A stretch of DNA of 24,203 nt from Desulfobacteraceae bacterium UBA2174. Lineage in GTDB: Bacteria > Desulfobacterota > Desulfobacteria > Desulfobacterales > UBA2174. This document shows, in pieces, positions 13,791 to 21,869 of the stretch. A program made the translations under genes and the position numbers. The notes below the pieces were generated by a model, which did no database searches, had not been told where the DNA came from, and saw only the letters and a list, made by a program, of their open reading frames with translations. The stretch is from assembly GCA_002327445.1 (NCBI GenBank), contig DCWA01000013.1, forward strand, positions 1-24,203, read 5' to 3'. Position 1 is the first letter of the stretch. Each line of letters starts with the position of its first letter.

Positions 13791-15414
13791 GGCTCGCCGC
13801 CTCCAGACGGGTCCTGAGGCGAAAGGCGTCGGTGGGCATCAAGCCGCAGCGCCGGAGCAGCCCGGCGTCGGCCATGATGCGCGCCGGAGCGCCATCGGCC
13901 GCGATGGTGCCGTTGCCGAGCACTAGCCAACGCGAGGCGCAGCGTTCGGCGAAACCCAGGTCGTGAGTCACCATCAGCACGGCCCGGCCTTCCTCGGCCA
14001 GCCCGAGCAGCAAATCGCCCAACGCCTGGCGGAAGAACAGATCCTGGCCGGCGGTGGGTTCGTCGAAGACCAGCAGCTCCGGGCGCACCGCCAGGGCTGC
14101 CGCCACAGCCACCCGTTTTTTCTCCCCCCCGCTCAACCGGAACGGGGCCCGTTGCATCAGCGCCGTCAACCCCAGCTTTCGCGCCAGCAGCGCGATCCAG
14201 TCTTCGGCCTCGATCCCGAGGGCCCGCGGCCCCACCCGGATCTCTTCGGCCACCGTCAGCTTGAAAAACTGGCTGTCGGGATTCTGGAATACCAGCCCGA
14301 CATTGGCGGCCAGGGCCGAAGTGGACACCCGGCGGGTGTCCCGGCCGCAGACCAGGACGCGCCCCGCCACCGGCCGCGCCAGTCCGTTGATGTGGCGCGC
14401 CAGAGTCGTCTTGCCGGATCCGTTGGCGCCCACCAGGGCCGCGATCTCTCCACGGCGAAGCGCGAACGACACATCCCGCAGCACCGGGCGTTGCCGGTAG
14501 TGCGCGCAAAGATTCTCGACGGAAAGGAGCACGTCGCCGTTTCCGGCCAGCGGCGGGGACGGCAGCAGGTCGGCGAGACGCTCCCGGGAATCGCCGCCCA
14601 CGGGCAGATCCCCGACATCCAGGACCACCGGCCGCAAACCGAGACGAAGGCTGGCGGCAGCGGCCAGGGGTTGTTCCAGGGCCCAGGGCCGGACGTCGCC
14701 GGCCAGGACGGCGACCGGCGCCCCGTCTGCGACGATGCGCCCGCCGTGGAGGACGATCATGCGGTCGGCATCCGGGGCGGTGAGGGCCAGGCGGTGCTCG
14801 CAGACGATCAGGCGAGTGGGGCCCCGCGCGCCGATTTCCGCCAATACCCGCCGCAGCCGCGCCGTCGCCAGGGGATCCAGGCTGGCGAAGGGTTCGTCCA
14901 GGATCATCACCCGCGGGCGCAGGGCGAGGATCGCCGCCACGGCGGTCAGGTGCTGCTCCCCGCCCGACAGGTCATGGGGGAAGCGCTCCAGCAGGTCTTC
15001 GATCCCCACGGCCGCGGCCGCCTCGCCGATGCGCCGGCGGATCTCGGAACGCGCCAGCCCCAGGCTTTCCAGGCCGAAGGCGATTTCCCTGGCCACGGTG
15101 CTGTTGAAAAGCTGGGCCTCGGGATTCTGGAATACCATCCCCACCCGGTCGAAGAGGTCCCCGACGCTCAAGGTGCGGGTGTCCATCCCGCCCACGAGCA
15201 CGCGACCGGTGAGGCGACCGTTGTAAAAATGAGGAATCAGGCTGTTGAAGGTGCGGCAGAGGGTGGACTTGCCGGAGCCGCTGGCGCCCCCGATGAGCAG
15301 GTACCGGTCATCCCCCGCCTGGAGATCGATGTCGGACAGTACCGGCCGCAGGCTTCCCCGGCCATAGGTGAAACCGAGCTTCGCGGCCTGGATGAACGGC
15401 GGCTGAGGCCTCAA
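13783..15414 (-). CDS. ecfA: ECF transporter double ATPase (EcfA-EcfA' fusion), TTG start
   Basis: This protein of about 543 residues contains two complete ABC ATPase domains that power an ECF importer. Domain 1 has Walker A GASGSGKST (43-51), Q-loop VFQNPEAQ, signature LSGGE, and Walker B VMILDEP. Domain 2 has Walker A VGANGSGKTT, Q-loop VFQNPDSQ, signature LSGGEKKR, and Walker B LLVFDEP. The frame stays open far upstream, but homology begins near LRPQPPF. The only fitting start is the TTG at 15414, which overlaps the thiW stop as TTGA. This suggests coupled translation. Its 3' end overlaps ecfT by 8 bp. Confidence 0.9.
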   Translation of the reverse strand: MRPQPPFIQAAKLGFTYGRGSLRPVLSDIDLQAGDDRYLLIGGASGSGKSTLCRTFNSLIPHFYNGRLTGRVLVGGMDTRTLSVGDLFDRVGMVFQNPEAQLFNSTVAREIAFGLESLGLARSEIRRRIGEAAAAVGIEDLLERFPHDLSGGEQHLTAVAAILALRPRVMILDEPFASLDPLATARLRRVLAEIGARGPTRLIVCEHRLALTAPDADRMIVLHGGRIVADGAPVAVLAGDVRPWALEQPLAAAASLRLGLRPVVLDVGDLPVGGDSRERLADLLPSPPLAGNGDVLLSVENLCAHYRQRPVLRDVSFALRRGEIAALVGANGSGKTTLARHINGLARPVAGRVLVCGRDTRRVSTSALAANVGLVFQNPDSQFFKLTVAEEIRVGPRALGIEAEDWIALLARKLGLTALMQRAPFRLSGGEKKRVAVAAALAVRPELLVFDEPTAGQDLFFRQALGDLLLGLAEEGRAVLMVTHDLGFAERCASRWLVLGNGTIAADGAPARIMADAGLLRRCGLMPTDAFRLRTRLEAASHA

Positions 15415-15932
15415 GGATGCGGACCCGCCAAATCGACGACATCCGCCCGTTGGAGCAGCCGTAGGGCCAGGACGCCCAGCACCGCTCCCACGAGGGAGGA
15501 TCCGAGAAAGGAGGGAACCAGCGCCAGCAGCGGAATGGCCCGATCCATCAGCACCGGCGCCACCAGGAGGGCGCAGACCACCGGCGCGATCAATCCCGTG
15601 CCCGCCACCTCGCCGACGGCCGCCGCGGTCAAGCGGGGCCAAAACCGGTAGCAGAGCCCGGCCAGCAGCGCCCCGATCATGCCACCGGGAAAGGCCAGAA
15701 GCGTGCCGAGGCCCATGGCGTTTCGCAGCGCCGCCACCACCCCGGCGATGCCTGCCGCCCACCAGGGGCCGAGGAGCACGGCGCCCAACACGTTGATGAA
15801 GTGCTGCGTCGGATTGATCTTGGCGATGCCCGCCGGGATGGATGTGTATGGCGCCAGGGCCACCCCCATGGCCACCAGCACCACCGCGTAGGCGCTGCGT
15901 CGGGTCGGGGAAAGAGCGGCTTGGGTTGTCAT
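15411..15932 (-). CDS. thiW: ECF substrate-binding component ThiW (predicted thiazole transporter)
   Basis: This is a 173-residue membrane protein with about five or six hydrophobic segments. The conserved stretch YTSIPAGIAKINPTQHF followed by GAVLLGPWWAA is characteristic of ThiW. ThiW is predicted from riboswitch linkage to bind the thiazole moiety of thiamin. The ATG at 15932 is preceded by GGGGGAGGCGGG and sets the reading frame; the upstream frame extension looks non-coding. It lies 13 bp after thiD and its stop overlaps the TTG start of the ATPase gene. Confidence 0.9.
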   Translation of the reverse strand: MTTQAALSPTRRSAYAVVLVAMGVALAPYTSIPAGIAKINPTQHFINVLGAVLLGPWWAAGIAGVVAALRNAMGLGTLLAFPGGMIGALLAGLCYRFWPRLTAAAVGEVAGTGLIAPVVCALLVAPVLMDRAIPLLALVPSFLGSSLVGAVLGVLALRLLQRADVVDLAGPHP

Positions 15933-15945
15933 CCCGCCTCCCCCG

Positions 15946-16755
15946 TCAATCGACCGCCATGCCGGCGGCGTCGTAGAGCGCGTAGAAGTGCTGCACCGGT
16001 CCATGGCCCCGCCCGATCCCCGGCGCCCGGGCGATGGCCTCGGTGATGTACTGTTTGGCCCGCTCCACGGCCTCGAAGAAATCCTTCCCCAGGGCGAGGT
16101 TGGCCGCCACGGCGGAGGAAAAGGTGCACCCGGTGCCGTGGGTGTGGCGGCTGTCCACCCGCTGGCGGCTCAACTCCTTGAAGTCGCGGCCGTCGTAGAG
16201 AACGTCAGTGGCCTGGACCCCGCCCAGGTGCCCCCCCTTCACCACCACCTTGGCCGCTCCCAGTCTCCGGATGTCAGTGGCCGCCTGCCGCATTTCGGCC
16301 ACGGTTCCGATGGGCCGGTTCACCAGGGCCTGGGCCTCGTGGATGTTGGGGGTGACCACCTCGGCCAGCGGAAAGAGCCGGGCGATCAGCGCCTGGCGCG
16401 CCTCGGGGGCCAGCAGCGGGTAGCCGCTCTTGGAAATCATCACCGGATCCAGCACCACCGGCGGCCGCGCCACCAGGCCCAGGGCCTCGGCCACGGCCTC
16501 GATGAGACCGGTGCTGCTCACCATGCCGATCTTCACCGCATGAATCGACATATCATCGAAAAGACAGAGGATCTGGTCGCGCACGATCGCCGGATCCAGT
16601 TCCTGCACCGCCGCCACGCGCTGGGTGTTCTGGACGGTGACGGCGGTGATGGCGCTGGTGCCGAACACGCCGTGGGCCTGGAAGGTTTTCAGATCGGCCT
16701 GGATGCCGGCGCCGCCGGATGAATCGGAGCCGGCGATGGTCAGAGCCACACGCAT
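15946..16755 (-). CDS. thiD: Hydroxymethylpyrimidine/phosphomethylpyrimidine kinase ThiD
   Basis: This 269-residue ribokinase-fold enzyme phosphorylates HMP and HMP-phosphate to HMP-diphosphate for thiamin synthesis. Motifs are IAGSDSSGGAGIQADLKT (7-24), AVTVQNT (38-44), DPVMISKSG, TPNIHEA, and the anion-hole segment HGTGCTFSSA near the C-terminus. The ATG at 16755 was chosen because it starts the family homology and has AAGGA about 9 bp upstream. It is the first gene after the TPP riboswitch. No ThiE domain is fused at the C-terminus. Confidence 0.95.
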   Translation of the reverse strand: MRVALTIAGSDSSGGAGIQADLKTFQAHGVFGTSAITAVTVQNTQRVAAVQELDPAIVRDQILCLFDDMSIHAVKIGMVSSTGLIEAVAEALGLVARPPVVLDPVMISKSGYPLLAPEARQALIARLFPLAEVVTPNIHEAQALVNRPIGTVAEMRQAATDIRRLGAAKVVVKGGHLGGVQATDVLYDGRDFKELSRQRVDSRHTHGTGCTFSSAVAANLALGKDFFEAVERAKQYITEAIARAPGIGRGHGPVQHFYALYDAAGMAVD

Positions 16756-16907
16756 GGTTTTGATCCTTGGCAAAGGCGTTTGGCCGCGGCGCGTTGCCGG
16801 CCGCGGCAAAGCAGTGGACTGGAAATCGATCGACCGATCCGAACAGGGGAGCAATGCGGTAGGAAGGTGCCTTGCGGCTTTGGCGGCAATCGAACCGCGG
16901 ACGATTC

Positions 16908-16992
16908 CGAACTCCCTACGACAGCATGAACTGTATCAGGTTCCAAGGGTATGATCTCAGTTCCGGATGTCTCCCCGGAACACCCCTGCTCG
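16908..16992 (-). promoter_or_regulatory. TPP (THI-element) riboswitch
   Basis: Read on the minus strand, the segment contains GGGGTG (within 16981-16989), then ACTGAGA, ATACCCTTGGAACCTGA and CGTAGGGAG in the order of the thiamin-pyrophosphate aptamer (P2/J2-3, pyrimidine sensor, P4-P5, closing P1). It sits 153 bp upstream of thiD, so thiamin pyrophosphate likely represses the thiD-thiW-ecfA-ecfT operon. The expression platform is not clear; a GC-rich palindromic hairpin (GCCGCGGC copies, around 16785-16810) near the thiD start may take part. Confidence 0.93.
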
Positions 16993-17004
16993 GACAGACC
17001 ATTT

Positions 17005-17033
17005 TTATTAGCACCGGCCCCGTGTCGAGGCAA
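17005..17033 (-). promoter_or_regulatory. Candidate sigma-70 promoter of the thiamin operon
   Basis: On the minus strand, TTGCCT (17028-17033) is followed after 17 bp by TAATAA (17005-17010). The -10 is imperfect but AT-rich and lies about 15 bp before the riboswitch aptamer, which is where a promoter is needed. Confidence 0.42.
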
Positions 17034-17051
17034 GCCTTATCCGCGCCGGAA

Positions 17052-19442
17052 TCAACCGGAATCCGCCGGTTGGGCCGAAGCGCTGGCGATCCGGCGCAGC
17101 GCCGCCAGGTTCTCCTGGACCCGGCCGTAGAGGGTGCCGCGGGGGTAGGCGCCGTCTCCATCGGGCCGGCCGGCCGGCATGCCGGTAAGGATCTCGACCC
17201 CCTGGTCCACCGTCTCCACGGCCCACACGTGAAACTGGCCCCGGCGCACCGCCTCCACCACCTCGGTGTTAAGCATGAGGTTGGCGACATTGGCCCGGGG
17301 AATGATCACCCCCTGGGCCCCGGTGAGCTCCTTGGAGCGGCAGACCTCGAAGTAGCCCTCGATCTTTTCGTTCACCCCGCCAATGGCCTGGATTTGCCCC
17401 TTCTGGTTGACGGATCCGGTGGCGGCGATCCCCTGCCGGATCGGCACTTGGGACAGACTCGACAGCACGGCGTACAGCTCGCTGGACGAGGCGCTGTCGC
17501 CGTCGATGTCGCTGTAGCTCTGCTCGAAGGTGATGCTGATGGCCAGATTGAGCGGATGCTGGCGGGCGAAGGTACGCCCCAGCCAGCCGGAGAGGATCAT
17601 CACGCCCTTATCATGGCTGGATCCGGACAGGTCGGCCTCGCGTTCCACATTGAGGACCCCGGCCTCCCCGGCGTAGACCTCGGCGGTGATGCGCGTCGGC
17701 CGGCCGAAGGCCAGCTCGCCGATCTCGTAAACCGCCAGGGCGTTGACCTGGCCGATCACCGCGCCGTCCACGTCGATGAGGATCGTTCCATCCAGGTAGG
17801 CCTGGTGAATTTTTTCCTCGCTGAGGTTGTGCCGGAAACGGTGCTGGTCGATGGCCCGATCCACGTGGGCCGCCTCGACGGCGGCGGACCGGTCCTGCCG
17901 GGCCCAGTAGTCGGCCTCCTTGAGCAGCCCCACGATGAGCCCCAACTGCAGCGAAAGCTTCCGCTGGTCTCCGGTGAGCACCTGCCCGTACTCCACCACC
18001 GCGGCCACCGCCGCAGCGGTGAACGGTTTCAGGGTCTCCTCCCGGCACACCCGGGACACGAAACGGGCGTACTGGCGGACGCTGGCGGCGGTGCGGGCCA
18101 CCTCGTCGTCGAAGTCCGCCCTCACCCGGAAGAGCTTGTTGAAGCGGGCGTCATAGTTCTGCAGCAGGAAAAATGGCTCCCATCCCCCGAGCAGAATCAC
18201 TTTGACATCCAGGTCGATGGCGCCGGGCCGCAGGACCGAGGTGCCAAGGCCGGCCGCGCCGATGTCTTCGATGAACAGGCGCCCGTCGGCCAGGGTCCGC
18301 TTGAGGGTCTCCCACACCGATTCGGCGGCGAGCACCGACTCGATCTCCAGGATCAGGTAGCCGCCGTTGGCTTCCAGCAGCGCCCCGCCCTGCACCAGCA
18401 GGTGGTCGGTCTCCACTGCCCCTTCGGTGCGCCGGCGCTCGATGCGGCCAAAGATGTTGGCGTAAGCGGGATTGGGCTCGAACACCACCGGAGCGCCTGT
18501 CAGTGTGCGCCGATCGGCGAGCAGGTTGACCCGATAGCGCCTGAAAAAGTCGGCGTCGGGAACTTCGACATCCTCTTCTGCCGAGGTCTCCGGATCGATG
18601 AAGGGCTCCAGGTGGCGGCAGAGGTCCGCCTTGGCGGCTTCGAGAAACCCGGCAGCGGGCGCCAGCTTGGAAAAGGCGGTTTGCAGTGGCTGGATGCGTT
18701 CCCGCACCAGCTTGCAGACCGTCTCGGTGCGCAGGCGCTCCAGGGCCGCGCTCATCTTCTGGCCGGCCCGGTCGGCCTTGCGGTCGGCGGCATCGATGGC
18801 TTGGTGGACCTGCCGGACGCTGTGCTGGATCCGATCGCGCTGGGCCTCGGGAAGGCTCTGGAACTGCTGCTGATCCATGGGGGCGCCATCGACGAGCACC
18901 ACCGGCAGGACCCCTTCGCTGGTGCGGCTGATGCCGAGCCCCAGGCCGGCGGCCTTGCGCTCGATCTCCTTGAGCAGGGCCTCGGTCTTCTCCCGGTACT
19001 CCTTCTCGATGGCGGCCCGGCGTTGCTGGTAGGCCCGGGTGTGGACCACCCGGGGCAGCCGTTGGCGTAGATCCTCGAGAAACCGGTCCATCGCCTCGGC
19101 CAGGGCCGCTCCCTTGCCGGTGGGCAGGCGCAGCACCACGGGGCGATGGGGGTCGGCGAAGTTGTGCACCAGCCCCCAATCGTCGGGAACCGGCCGGCGG
19201 CGGGCATGGCGCCGGACGAGGTCGCCCACGATGGTCGTCTTGCCCGTGGCCTCCGGGCCCGTGGCAAAGATGTGGTAGCCGGGACCGGCGAGATTGAGGC
19301 CGAAGGCGATGGACTTGACGGCCCGCTGCTGGCCGATCACGGCGTTCAGGGGGGGCAGGTCGGCGGTGGTGGCGAAGGAAAAGACCGTCGGATCGCAGGT
19401 GCGCCGCAGGTCCTCCGGTTTGAGCGGGGAGACGGCAGTCAT
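17052..19442 (-). CDS. Lon-family AAA+ ATP-dependent protease (LonB/LonC-like)
   Basis: This 796-residue protein combines an AAA domain with a C-terminal Lon S16 protease domain. It lacks the N-terminal LAN domain of classical Lon. Walker A is GPEATGKT (62-69); a long charged helical insert follows at about 130-300. The protease domain shows DGDSASSSEL with the catalytic Ser, and GSVNQKGQIQ plus GGVNEKIEGY with the catalytic Lys. This arrangement matches the Lon-related family with the AAA_32 domain, whose substrates are not known. The ATG at 19442 begins 1 bp after the cutA stop. The two genes are probably co-transcribed. Confidence 0.92.
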   Translation of the reverse strand: MTAVSPLKPEDLRRTCDPTVFSFATTADLPPLNAVIGQQRAVKSIAFGLNLAGPGYHIFATGPEATGKTTIVGDLVRRHARRRPVPDDWGLVHNFADPHRPVVLRLPTGKGAALAEAMDRFLEDLRQRLPRVVHTRAYQQRRAAIEKEYREKTEALLKEIERKAAGLGLGISRTSEGVLPVVLVDGAPMDQQQFQSLPEAQRDRIQHSVRQVHQAIDAADRKADRAGQKMSAALERLRTETVCKLVRERIQPLQTAFSKLAPAAGFLEAAKADLCRHLEPFIDPETSAEEDVEVPDADFFRRYRVNLLADRRTLTGAPVVFEPNPAYANIFGRIERRRTEGAVETDHLLVQGGALLEANGGYLILEIESVLAAESVWETLKRTLADGRLFIEDIGAAGLGTSVLRPGAIDLDVKVILLGGWEPFFLLQNYDARFNKLFRVRADFDDEVARTAASVRQYARFVSRVCREETLKPFTAAAVAAVVEYGQVLTGDQRKLSLQLGLIVGLLKEADYWARQDRSAAVEAAHVDRAIDQHRFRHNLSEEKIHQAYLDGTILIDVDGAVIGQVNALAVYEIGELAFGRPTRITAEVYAGEAGVLNVEREADLSGSSHDKGVMILSGWLGRTFARQHPLNLAISITFEQSYSDIDGDSASSSELYAVLSSLSQVPIRQGIAATGSVNQKGQIQAIGGVNEKIEGYFEVCRSKELTGAQGVIIPRANVANLMLNTEVVEAVRRGQFHVWAVETVDQGVEILTGMPAGRPDGDGAYPRGTLYGRVQENLAALRRIASASAQPADSG

Positions 19443-19443
19443 C

Positions 19444-19785
19444 CTAAACCCCTTCCGGGGATTCTTCCGGTACCCGGGTCTCGTCGGCCACCCAGTCGAG
19501 AAAAGGCTGGTGGCCGCCGGTGACCGGCAGCGTCACGATGCATGGCACGGCATAGCTGTGCATGCGGCGCACAGCCTCGATCAGTTGGGGGACCTTCCAG
19601 GCGACGGTCTTGGCGATGAGCACCACCTCGGCCTCCTCCTGAATCGCACCTTCCCATCTGTAGATGGCGGTCATCGGCCCGATGATATTGACGCAGGCCG
19701 CCAGGCGCCCGGCCACCAGGGTTCGGCCGATGGTGCGCGCCTCCTCGACGCCGGACGCCGTCATGTAAACCATCTGAATGTTCAT
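19444..19785 (-). CDS. cutA: CutA1-type divalent-cation tolerance protein
   Basis: This 113-residue protein has the CutA1 ferredoxin-like fold typical of small trimers. Motifs are VYMTASGVEEA (6-16), LAACVNIIGPMTAIYRWEG (28-46), EVVLIAKT (53-60) and the HSYAVPCIVTLPV segment. CutA1 was linked to copper tolerance in E. coli, but its role elsewhere is unclear. The ATG at 19785 has a good AAGGAAGG ahead of it. It lies directly upstream of the Lon-like protease gene. Confidence 0.92.
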   Translation of the reverse strand: MNIQMVYMTASGVEEARTIGRTLVAGRLAACVNIIGPMTAIYRWEGAIQEEAEVVLIAKTVAWKVPQLIEAVRRMHSYAVPCIVTLPVTGGHQPFLDWVADETRVPEESPEGV

Positions 19786-19898
19786 ATCGGCCTTCCTTTG
19801 CCCATATCGTTGCCAACGGCATCAGGGCTCACGCGTTTACTAACAGCTCCCGGGGGCCGTGTCCACCGGCGGCGGGGAAGCCGGCGAAAGCCGTCTAG

Positions 19899-20093
19899 CC
19901 TGAAATCCGCTTGGGCCTGAAGATGCAGGGCCTGAAGGCGGGGGAAATCCGCCGCCGGGTGGACGCCAACCCGCGCCGGCAGATGCGCGAATTCGTCCAG
20001 CAGGTCCAGGCCGCAACCCGGGTTACAACCCTCTTTGTGACCCACGACCGGAGCTATGCCCTGATGATGAGCCACGGGGTCAGCCGTATCTGA
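19899..20093 (+). pseudogene. Internally deleted ABC transporter ATPase remnant
   Basis: A frame bounded by stops at 19896 and 20093 encodes GLKMQGLKAGEIRRRVD joined directly to ANPRRQMREFVQQVQAATR and TTLFVTHDRSYALMMSH. The first piece resembles the helical region before the signature motif of CysA/PotA/MalK-type ATPases (FGLK...). The second resembles the segment just after Walker B (LDANLRRQMR... to the H-loop VTHD). The Walker A, signature and Walker B regions are all missing, so the internal portion was deleted. The remnant ends at TGA. Confidence 0.72.
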
Positions 20094-20227
20094 TCGCCAG
20101 GGCCTCGTCAAAGTCGCAGGTTCCGTCACTTTTTTTTCCGAATGGCATCGTTTTGCGCCGATCTTCCCAACTGCGGATGCCTCACCGACCTTCGGCATGA
20201 GACGGGAAAATTCAAGTGTCAAGTGAA

Positions 20228-20310
20228 CTAAAGTGACGAAAGTACGCTAAAGTGAAGGAATTCTGGCAGTTATATAAAAACCGGAGCAAAGCGACTCCAG
20301 CACTTTAGTG
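20228..20310. repeat. CTAAAGTGA direct and inverted repeats
   Basis: CTAAAGTGA occurs at 20228-20236 and 20247-20255, and its 8 bp complement CACTTTAG at 20301-20308. The inverted pair could form a long hairpin enclosing an AT-rich stretch. It lies in the gene-poor zone and looks like a dispersed-repeat remnant. Confidence 0.5.
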
Positions 20311-20350
20311 CCTTACTCCTGAGTTACTGTCACAAAAAACAAGAAAATCT

Positions 20351-20374
20351 CTTTGCGCCTTTGCGTCTTTGCGC
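20351..20374. repeat. Three-copy 8 bp tandem repeat CTTTGCG(C/T)
   Basis: CTTTGCGC, CTTTGCGT and CTTTGCGC lie head to tail. Read on the minus strand they translate as the SRKDAKAQR-type peptide that is often annotated as spurious hypothetical proteins in many genomes, so this is a dispersed intergenic repeat and not a gene. Confidence 0.65.
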
Positions 20375-20508
20375 GAGACATTTTGGTTGCAGCCATCCGC
20401 ATCGAACACCTCGCTTTCTGTCGACTCGTCTGTGACTACGCTCGGTTGCCTGGAAATGCCCCTGGAAATCTTCAGCCGTTCTACATGCACCCCGGGGTGA
20501 CGGGCACT

Positions 20509-20602
20509 GAAAAACCCCGGATTCGTCCGGCCCTTTTTCCGTCATTCCGGACTTGACTTGAGCCTGCCCCGGACTCGATCCGGGGGAATCCATGTTCATC
20601 GG
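20509..20602 (+). repeat. Left copy of inverted dispersed repeat
   Basis: The segment matches the reverse complement of 24088-24203 over almost its full length. Shared landmarks are CCCGGATTCGTCCGGCC, the GTCATTCC block, AGCCTGCCCCGGA and GGGGGAATCCATGTTCATCGG. It lacks about 30 bp present in the other copy. It contains a CCCCGGA-n5-TCCGGGG hairpin (20567-20585) and ends 21 bp from the 3' end of the acyl-CoA dehydrogenase gene. Confidence 0.85.
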
Positions 20603-20622
20603 GACGAGACCGAGAAAGCCTC

Positions 20623-21795
20623 TTATGAAATCGCCAGGCTTCCCCTGGCTCTCACGAGGCTTTCAGCGATGATGTTCTTCTGGGCGATTTGGGTGCCGTC
20701 GAGAGTCCCCAGGGCTCTGGCGTCCCGGAAAAAACGTTCCACTTCATACTCTTGGACATAACCATACCCTCCCATCAACTGCACGGCTTCGTCACAAACC
20801 GCCAGCGCCGTCCGCGTGGCCTGCAATTTGGCCATGGCACTCAATCGGTCACTGGCACCGCCGTCGTCGAAATGCGATGCCGCCTGGTAGGTCAGCAGAC
20901 GGGCGGCCTGGATCCAGGTCGCCATGGCGCCCAATTTCTGCCGGGTCACTTGGAAATCGATAATCTTGCGACGAAACTGTTCCCGCTGCGCGACGTGTTG
21001 AAAAGCCCGCTCGAAGGCCCCTTCCGCAACGCCCAACAGTTCCGCCGCCGCCTGGATGCGACGTTCAGTAAAGCAGGTCAAAACCTGCTCGCGCCCCGCG
21101 TTCTCGCTCCCCACCAGATGCTCCAGCGGCACACGCACCTGCTCGAATCGCACCGTTCCGATGCTCATCGATCGGAGCCCGAGCATTCCTCCCCCATCGA
21201 TGACAGCGACCCCATCGCGCCCCGCTTCCACCAGAATGGTGCTCAAGTGCCTATCGGAGGCCGGCTCGTTTTCACCTGTGTTGCACAACACGACATAAAA
21301 CCCGCAAAGCGGCCCGGCATTGAGAACAAAGGATTTAACGCCGTTTATGACCCATTCATTGCCCTCCTTGACCGCCGTCGTGGTACAGAGACCGATATCG
21401 CCGCCTTCCCTCGACTCCAAGATGGCGCCGCCGGCGAGCATCTTGCCTTGAGCGACCTTTGGCAGCCATTTTTTCTTTTGGTTTTCATTTCCAAAACGGA
21501 GAATGAACTCAGAGGCATAACCCGCCCTTGAAAGGCAAGTGCCGATGGAGGAATCCGCGCGGCACAACCTTTCGGCCACCAGAACGTTTTCCACCATCCC
21601 CAAGCCTTCTCCACCGTATGATTCAGGAAAATGAATCCCCATAAATCCCAACTGGCAGGCCTTTTTCCATATCTTGTCCGGAAACTGCCGGGTTTCCGCC
21701 AGCTCCGCCACCACCTCTTTTTTGAATTCTCCCCGAGCAAAATCATCAACCGCTTTTTCGATTTGCTGTTGGGATTTGTCGATTTGAAAGATCAC
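20623..21795 (-). CDS. Acyl-CoA dehydrogenase with Asp at the usual catalytic Glu
   Basis: This 390-residue FAD enzyme of the acyl-CoA dehydrogenase family would introduce a C=C bond into an acyl-CoA. Family features include GIHFPESYGGEGLG (53-66), GGYGYVQEYEVERFFRDAR near the C-terminus, and an FAD-binding helical C-domain. Two departures are clear. The usual TEPxAGSD segment is replaced by ESREGGD. The YEGT motif that carries the catalytic base reads LDGT, giving Asp366 in place of Glu. This suggests an atypical, perhaps cyclic or branched, substrate. The start is a GTG at 21795 with GGAG ahead. It is the last gene of the repeat-bracketed cluster. Confidence 0.9.
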   Translation of the reverse strand: MIFQIDKSQQQIEKAVDDFARGEFKKEVVAELAETRQFPDKIWKKACQLGFMGIHFPESYGGEGLGMVENVLVAERLCRADSSIGTCLSRAGYASEFILRFGNENQKKKWLPKVAQGKMLAGGAILESREGGDIGLCTTTAVKEGNEWVINGVKSFVLNAGPLCGFYVVLCNTGENEPASDRHLSTILVEAGRDGVAVIDGGGMLGLRSMSIGTVRFEQVRVPLEHLVGSENAGREQVLTCFTERRIQAAAELLGVAEGAFERAFQHVAQREQFRRKIIDFQVTRQKLGAMATWIQAARLLTYQAASHFDDGGASDRLSAMAKLQATRTALAVCDEAVQLMGGYGYVQEYEVERFFRDARALGTLDGTQIAQKNIIAESLVRARGSLAIS

Positions 21796-21869
21796 GATTC
21801 GCTCCTGCTACTTGGGTCCTTTGTAAGAGGCTAAAAAATCGCGTTTTTTCGGTGATCGGGAAAGATCCG

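Larger units (their letters stand above)
19786..20622. other. Gene-poor region with decayed gene and repeats
   Basis: No intact gene was recognised in this 837 bp. It holds an ABC-ATPase remnant, a cluster of CTAAAGTG repeats, a three-copy CTTTGCG(C/T) tandem repeat and one copy of a dispersed repeat, each listed separately. It lies immediately downstream of the leftward acyl-CoA dehydrogenase genes. Confidence 0.75.

Noticed and set aside
16785..16810. GCCGCGGC palindromes as a Rho-independent terminator of the riboswitch
   Set aside because: No U-run follows on the minus strand, so a terminator cannot be asserted; noted only as a possible part of the expression platform.
16872..19070. 732-codon + strand open frame
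   Set aside because: It is antisense to the Lon-like protease and the TPP riboswitch; composition is typical of a shadow frame.
20330..20599. 89-codon minus-strand ORF in the repeat zone
   Set aside because: It translates dispersed repeats (including the KDAKAQR-type peptide) and has no support as a gene.
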